Below, one piece after another: positions 7,013-10,137 of a stretch of DNA of 10,137 bases (the stretch's first letter is position 1; every line of letters begins with the position of its first letter). The stretch comes from SLST01 sp964458555 (GTDB lineage Bacteria; Spirochaetota; Spirochaetia; DSM-27196; SLST01): contig CAYWJH010000114.1 of assembly GCA_964458555.1 (NCBI GenBank), forward strand, positions 1-10,137, written 5' to 3'. The position numbers were made by a program, and so were the translations under genes. A model generated the notes under the pieces. The model was not told where the DNA came from and did no database searches. It saw nothing but the letters and a program-made list of their open reading frames with translations.

Positions 7013-7041
7013 TTGACCGGCCGCGAGGCTTTCCGTACCAT
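7013..7041 (+). promoter_or_regulatory. Sigma70-like promoter for def-def-fmt-PASTA, near-leaderless
   Basis: TTGACC (7013-7018) matches the -35 consensus at 5/6. TACCAT (7036-7041) matches the -10 consensus at 4/6. The spacer is exactly 17 bases. This is the best promoter-like site in the window and lies in a local AT-richer patch between two operon-like runs. A start of transcription about seven bases after the -10 box (about 7047-7049) would leave only about 5-7 bases before the def ATG at 7054. Confidence 0.6.
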
Positions 7042-7053
7042 TTTGAGCAGGAC

Positions 7054-7569
7054 ATGGAGCTCGTCATCTATCCGGCGGATATCCTTACGCGGCGCGCGGC
7101 GCTCGTCCCCGACCCGAAGAGCGTCGCATTCGCGTGTCGGGAGATGCTCGGGCTCATGCGGACTCGCGACGGCGTCGGGCTCGCAGCGCCGCAGGTTGGG
7201 GTCTGCGCACGCTTCTTCGTGCTCGGTCTCCCGCGCGACCGGGATCGCGTCTTCATCAACCCGGAGATCGTCGCGACCGCACGACGGCGGGTGCGCTCGG
7301 AGGAGAGCTGCCTGAGCCTGCCCGGTGTGACCGTCGAGGTCCCGCGGTACGCCTGGGTCGACGTCCGCGCGTGGGACGAGACCGGCGAATCGTTCGAGCT
7401 GCGGGCGCGCGGGCTGCTCGCCCGGGCGATCCAGCACGAGCTCGATCATCTGAACGGGGTGCTGTGCATCGACCGTATCGATCCGAAGCGGCGCGCGCGG
7501 ATCGACCGCACGATCGCGCGCCGCCTGGAGGCACGAAGCTATGGAACTACAGCTGGTCATTCATCCTGA
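7054..7569 (+). CDS. def: Peptide deformylase, first of two tandem copies
   Basis: The 171-residue metalloenzyme removes the formyl group from the N-terminal methionine of new proteins. All three active-site motifs are present: GVGLAAPQ (40-47), ESCLS (84-88, with the Cys86 metal ligand) and QHELDH (127-132, the HExxH with His128, Glu129 and His132). Motif II has Ser in place of the usual Gly (EGCLS), a substitution tolerated in some deformylases. Opening residues MELVIYP fit the family, and no in-frame start exists just upstream. AGGA lies only one base before the ATG, too close for normal Shine-Dalgarno use, which fits a near-leaderless message. The 3' end overlaps the second copy by 29 bases. 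Function as a real deformylase is likely; which copy is the main one cannot be told. Confidence 0.92.
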   Translation: MELVIYPADILTRRAALVPDPKSVAFACREMLGLMRTRDGVGLAAPQVGVCARFFVLGLPRDRDRVFINPEIVATARRRVRSEESCLSLPGVTVEVPRYAWVDVRAWDETGESFELRARGLLARAIQHELDHLNGVLCIDRIDPKRRARIDRTIARRLEARSYGTTAGHSS

Positions 7570-8050
7570 CGAACTGCTGCGCGCGACGTCGAGTAAGGTC
7601 ACCGACATCGACGAAGAGATCGCGAGCCTCGCCGACGCGATGGTAGAGAAGATGCACACCGCGCGCGGCATTGGACTCGCCGGCGTGCAGGTAGGCTACC
7701 TCCACCGAATGTTCGTCACGCACGTGGAGGGCGATAAGCCGCGCGTGTTCATCAACCCGACGATCATCGAGACCTCGGTCGAGCAGAGCGACTACGACGA
7801 GGGCTGCCTGAGTATCCCGGCGATCTACGCCGATGTGACGCGTCCGGAAGCCGTCCGGATCCAGGCGTGGAATGAGCGAGGCCGCCCCTTCACGATCGAC
7901 GCGGACGGCCTGCTCGCGCGGGTGATCCAGCACGAGAACGACCACCTCAACGGTGTGCTGTTCCTCGATTATCTGACCGAGGAGGTCCGCGAGAAGGTCA
8001 TGGCGACGTACGATCCGTCGGTGGACCCCGCAACCGCCTCCCGCCGGTAG
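7541..8050 (+). CDS. def: Peptide deformylase, second of two tandem copies
   Basis: The 169-residue product has motif I GIGLAGVQ (43-50, where A-P of the usual GLAAPQ is G-V), canonical motif II EGCLS (87-91) and motif III QHENDH (130-135, with His131, Glu132 and His135). The metal ligands are therefore complete and activity is expected. It begins MELQLVIHPDELLRATSSKV, typical of bacterial deformylases. ATG 7541 is inside the end of copy 1 and preceded by GGAGG (7527-7531) at nine-base spacing. By hand alignment about half of the residues in the central 107 positions are identical to copy 1. The pair thus looks like an old duplication or two acquired paralogues. Four bases separate it from fmt, its metabolic partner, making this the classical def-fmt pair. 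Confidence 0.94.
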   Translation: MELQLVIHPDELLRATSSKVTDIDEEIASLADAMVEKMHTARGIGLAGVQVGYLHRMFVTHVEGDKPRVFINPTIIETSVEQSDYDEGCLSIPAIYADVTRPEAVRIQAWNERGRPFTIDADGLLARVIQHENDHLNGVLFLDYLTEEVREKVMATYDPSVDPATASRR

Positions 8051-8054
8051 CCCC

Positions 8055-8999
8055 GTGCGCGTCCTGTTCGCCGGCACGCCTGAGATCGCCGTCCCCTCGC
8101 TGCGAGCGATCGCAGCGAGCGCGCACGAGCTCGTCGGCGTCCTCTCCGCCCCCGACCGCGCGCGCGGGCGGGGGCGGTCGCTCCGCTTCTCGCCGGTGAA
8201 GGAGCTCGCCCTCGAGCTCGACGTGCCCATCCTTCAACCCGAGACGCTCCGCGGGCACGCGCGCCGCGAGGTCGCCCCGCTCGCGCCCGACGTACTCGCC
8301 TGCTTCGCCTACGGCAGGATCTTCGGGCCACGCTTCCTCGGGCTCTTTCCGCGCGGAGGGCTCAACGTGCATCCGTCGCTGTTGCCGCGCCATCGCGGAC
8401 CGGCACCTATCCCCGGAGCGATCCTGTCGGGTGACGCGGAGACCGGCGTGACCATCCAGGAGCTCGCGCTCGAGATGGACGCCGGGGGCATCATCGCGCA
8501 GGAGCGCATCCCGTTGACCGGGACGGAGACAACCGCCTCGCTCGCCGCGATCGTCGCTCCCATGGGCGGACGGTTGCTCGTCGACGTGCTCGACCGGATG
8601 GAACGGGGTGAAGCGCGAGCGGTTCCGCAGGATCCGGCGCGGGCGACGTACACACGGCTGGTGCAGAAGGAAGACGGCCGGATCGAGTGGCGCGAACCGG
8701 CGCAGACGATCGACCGGATGGTACGAGCCTACATCCCGTGGCCGAGGGCGTTCACGACGTGGGCCGGCGAACGGCTGAACATCCTCGAAGCGACGCCGGT
8801 CGACCGGTCGACTACCGACGGTGAAGCCAGACCCGGCCGGGTGCTTCGTGTAGACACGGAGAATGGAGTTCTGGTAGAAACAGGGAACGGCTTGCTGGCG
8901 CTCCGAAAGCTTCAACTGCAGTCCCGCAAACCCCTCGAGTGGAGAAGCTTTCTCAACGGAGTGGACGGGTTTCTCGGCGCCGTGCTCGGAGGTTCTTGA
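8055..8999 (+). CDS. fmt: Methionyl-tRNA formyltransferase
   Basis: The 314-residue enzyme formylates the methionine of initiator tRNA using 10-formyl-tetrahydrofolate. The usual length is about 310-320. The N-terminal domain opens MRVLFAGTPEIAVPSL. The catalytic triad positions are Asn104 and His106 in LNVHPSLLPRHRGPAPI (103-119), and Asp142 in IQELALEMDAGGI (134-146). PDRARGRGR (33-41) corresponds to the loop that contacts tRNA. The C-terminal oligonucleotide-binding domain (about 207-312) begins with the RIEWREPAQTIDRMVRAY region. GTG 8055 follows the def stop (TAG 8048-8050) by four bases. No clear Shine-Dalgarno site is present, so translation is probably coupled to def. Confidence 0.96.
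   Translation: MRVLFAGTPEIAVPSLRAIAASAHELVGVLSAPDRARGRGRSLRFSPVKELALELDVPILQPETLRGHARREVAPLAPDVLACFAYGRIFGPRFLGLFPRGGLNVHPSLLPRHRGPAPIPGAILSGDAETGVTIQELALEMDAGGIIAQERIPLTGTETTASLAAIVAPMGGRLLVDVLDRMERGEARAVPQDPARATYTRLVQKEDGRIEWREPAQTIDRMVRAYIPWPRAFTTWAGERLNILEATPVDRSTTDGEARPGRVLRVDTENGVLVETGNGLLALRKLQLQSRKPLEWRSFLNGVDGFLGAVLGGS
8988..8992 (+). promoter_or_regulatory. Shine-Dalgarno site fixing the TTG start of the PASTA gene
   Basis: GGAGG lies at the very end of fmt, seven bases before TTG 9000. It supports a start directly abutting the fmt TGA (8997-8999). Confidence 0.75.
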
Positions 9000-10076
9000 T
9001 TGCGCGAATCGTTTTGGGACCGGCTGCGGAACATCGTGCCCTCGCGGTACGACGATCCGGACGTACGACTGTTCAAGATCCTCATCTACGCGCTCGTAGG
9101 CGCCGTCTTCCTCATGATCATCGCCGGTCTCACGACCTTCCTCTTCTCGCTTCGCGGCGCCGAAGAGACGATGGTTCCCGATGTTCAGAACGTCGACCTC
9201 CTCGACGCGATGCTCAGCCTCCAGGAGCGGGGGCTCGAGGCCGATGTCGAGGTGCGCTTCTCCGCGGACCCCGGGCTCGCGGGCAAGGTCATTGGCCAGA
9301 CACCGCCGTCGGGCACGCTCGTTCGCGCGGGAAAGGAGATCGACCTCATCGTGAGCCGGGGCGCGCGAGTCGACCGGGTCGGCGCGTACGTCGGGCGGCC
9401 GATCGCCGAGGTTCGCGCCGAGCTTCGCGCGATGTTCGCAACCGGTGATCCGACGATCCAGCTCGCCGAGCCGCAGTACGTCTTCAGCGACGAGGAGCCG
9501 GGTACGATCATCGCACAGGACCCGCCGCCGGGTACGGAGATCGCGACGATCACCAACGTCGACCTCGTCGTGAGCCGCGGCGCGGATGTTGAGCGGATCG
9601 CGCTGCCGTCGTTCATCGGCCTGCCGTTCGAGACGGCGATCGAGCGCCTCTCGCAGAACAACATCCCCTTCCGCTTCGAGGTCCGCGAGCCGGAGCCCGA
9701 CGAGCGCTCCGGGCTCGTCGTGGAGCAGGACCCGCCGCCGCAGGAGGAGGTCGCGATCGGCAGCTTCGTCGATCTCGTCATCACGAGTCCGGCGTTTGTG
9801 CCCGAGGACGAAGTCTTCGGCGTGCTCGAGCGCCCGCTACCCGACTATCCGGTCGAGGTCGAGCTCACGCTCGAGGCCCAGGCGCCGACCGGCGAGCAGC
9901 GCGTGATCTTCAGCATGCTCCACCCGGGAATCGAGCTCTCGGCGCCGTACCAGGTCCGCGAGAACTCGTCGCTCGTGCTCTACCGGTCGGGCCAGGAGAT
10001 CTATCGCCGGATCGTGCGGCGGGCCGTTGAAGAGGAAGAGGAAGAAGAACCCGCCGACGTAGACGCGGACGAGTAG
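9000..10076 (+). CDS. Single-pass membrane protein with three PASTA domains, no kinase domain
   Basis: The 358-residue protein has a short basic N-terminus (1-24), one transmembrane helix (about 25-50) and a large extracytoplasmic part. Three PASTA repeats are visible at about 57-120, 125-195 and 199-263. Typical endings are GQTPPSGTLVRAGKEIDLIVSRG (98-121), AQDPPPGTEI..VDLVVSRG (172-194) and EQDPPPQEEV..VDLVITS (242-263). A different C-terminal domain follows (about 270-340), then seven consecutive Glu (344-350) and an acidic end. PASTA domains bind muropeptides or cell-wall peptides in other bacteria; here a periplasmic sensor or scaffold at the cell wall is inferred. No kinase motifs are present. 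TTG 9000 abuts the fmt stop and has a good GGAGG site, so it is likely co-transcribed with def-def-fmt. Confidence 0.88.
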   Translation: MRESFWDRLRNIVPSRYDDPDVRLFKILIYALVGAVFLMIIAGLTTFLFSLRGAEETMVPDVQNVDLLDAMLSLQERGLEADVEVRFSADPGLAGKVIGQTPPSGTLVRAGKEIDLIVSRGARVDRVGAYVGRPIAEVRAELRAMFATGDPTIQLAEPQYVFSDEEPGTIIAQDPPPGTEIATITNVDLVVSRGADVERIALPSFIGLPFETAIERLSQNNIPFRFEVREPEPDERSGLVVEQDPPPQEEVAIGSFVDLVITSPAFVPEDEVFGVLERPLPDYPVEVELTLEAQAPTGEQRVIFSMLHPGIELSAPYQVRENSSLVLYRSGQEIYRRIVRRAVEEEEEEEPADVDADE

Positions 10077-10083
10077 CCCGGCC

Positions 10084-10129
10084 GGTCGTGCCGACCTCGC
10101 CCAGCTTCGCACCGCTCGTGTTCGGTGCG
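10084..10129. terminator. Two adjacent hairpins after the PASTA gene
   Basis: The first is GGTCG (10084-10088) with CGACC (10092-10096) around a 3-base loop. The second is CGCACCG (10108-10114) with CGGTGCG (10123-10129) around an 8-base loop. Neither is followed by a T-run, and the second lies within a possible reading frame, so they may be coding-sequence coincidence. A weak terminator is the alternative. Confidence 0.25.
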
Positions 10130-10137
10130 TCCATCGG
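10088..10137 (+). CDS. Possible start of a further gene, cut by the window end
   Basis: GTG 10088, eleven bases after the PASTA stop, opens a frame without stop to the end of the window. Its visible product is VPTSPSFAPLVFGASIG (initiator read as Met). There is no convincing Shine-Dalgarno site, and the fragment is too short to name. In some related gene orders a ribulose-phosphate epimerase gene follows nearby, but these residues do not resemble the usual APSILSADF start. Confidence 0.3.
   Translation, partial: MPTSPSFAPLVFGASI

Noticed and set aside
5629..7560. A 643-codon open frame on the reverse strand opposite priA and def
   Set aside because: It is antisense to strongly supported genes with intact catalytic motifs. 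Long antisense frames arise from codon bias in GC-rich genes, and the product is His/Arg/Asp/Ala-rich without domains.
8841..8935. Locally lower GC near the 3' end of fmt, considered as an internal promoter for the PASTA gene or a transferred segment
   Set aside because: The reading frame continues normally as the fmt C-terminal domain, no paired -35/-10 boxes at proper spacing were found, and the dip is short.
9169..9790. Repeated GACCCGCCGCC-type sequence, considered as a DNA repeat
   Set aside because: It encodes the repeated QDPPP ending of the PASTA domains, so protein repetition explains it.
1..10137. CRISPR arrays, tRNA or rRNA genes, insertion sequences, toxin-antitoxin or defence genes
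   Set aside because: No regularly spaced repeats, cloverleaf-like sequence, transposase motifs or defence-type domains were seen on reading both strands.

Overview
This is an ordinary chromosomal housekeeping region from a high-GC bacterium (roughly two thirds G+C by eye). The best guess is an uncultured or little-studied member of the Spirochaetota. That assignment rests on gene content: a tiny AURKAIP1/COX24-type basic protein, cdaA-cdaR, a DUF2225 protein, a family 4 uracil-DNA glycosylase with an N-terminal extension, and a kinase-less PASTA membrane protein after fmt. It is an inference, not a demonstrated placement. All genes are on the + strand and tightly packed. Alternative starts are common: GTG for cdaA, acpS, priA and fmt, and TTG for cdaR and the PASTA gene.

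Layout. Positions 1-96 hold a complete or nearly complete 31-residue Lys/Arg-rich protein, probably ribosomal. Positions 97-362 are the only long non-coding stretch. It carries two tandem near-identical hairpins, a third GC hairpin and a weak promoter candidate. From 363 to 6978 run seven genes whose ends overlap or abut: cdaA (diadenylate cyclase), cdaR (YbbR regulator), acpS (holo-ACP synthase), a DUF2225 protein, truA (tRNA pseudouridine synthase), a family 4 uracil-DNA glycosylase and priA (primosomal helicase). A 75-base gap (6979-7053) holds a GC hairpin and a good sigma70-like promoter that ends almost at the next start codon. A second run then follows: two peptide deformylase genes in tandem, fmt (Met-tRNA formyltransferase) and a PASTA-repeat membrane protein. 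The window ends in the first codons of a possible further gene.

How the genes work together. cdaA and cdaR make and control the second messenger c-di-AMP at the membrane. acpS activates acyl carrier protein for lipid synthesis. truA modifies tRNA. The glycosylase and priA act in DNA repair and replication restart. fmt and the two deformylases form the formyl-methionine cycle of translation initiation. The order priA-def-fmt-PASTA resembles the Firmicutes order priA-def-fmt-rsmB-prpC-prkC, but here rsmB, the phosphatase and the kinase domain are absent and only a membrane-anchored PASTA protein remains. I saw no mobile element, CRISPR array, tRNA, rRNA or defence system, and no clearly new multi-gene system. 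The points most worth a second look are the kinase-less PASTA gene, the divergent tandem deformylases, the near-leaderless promoter and the tandem hairpins upstream of cdaA.
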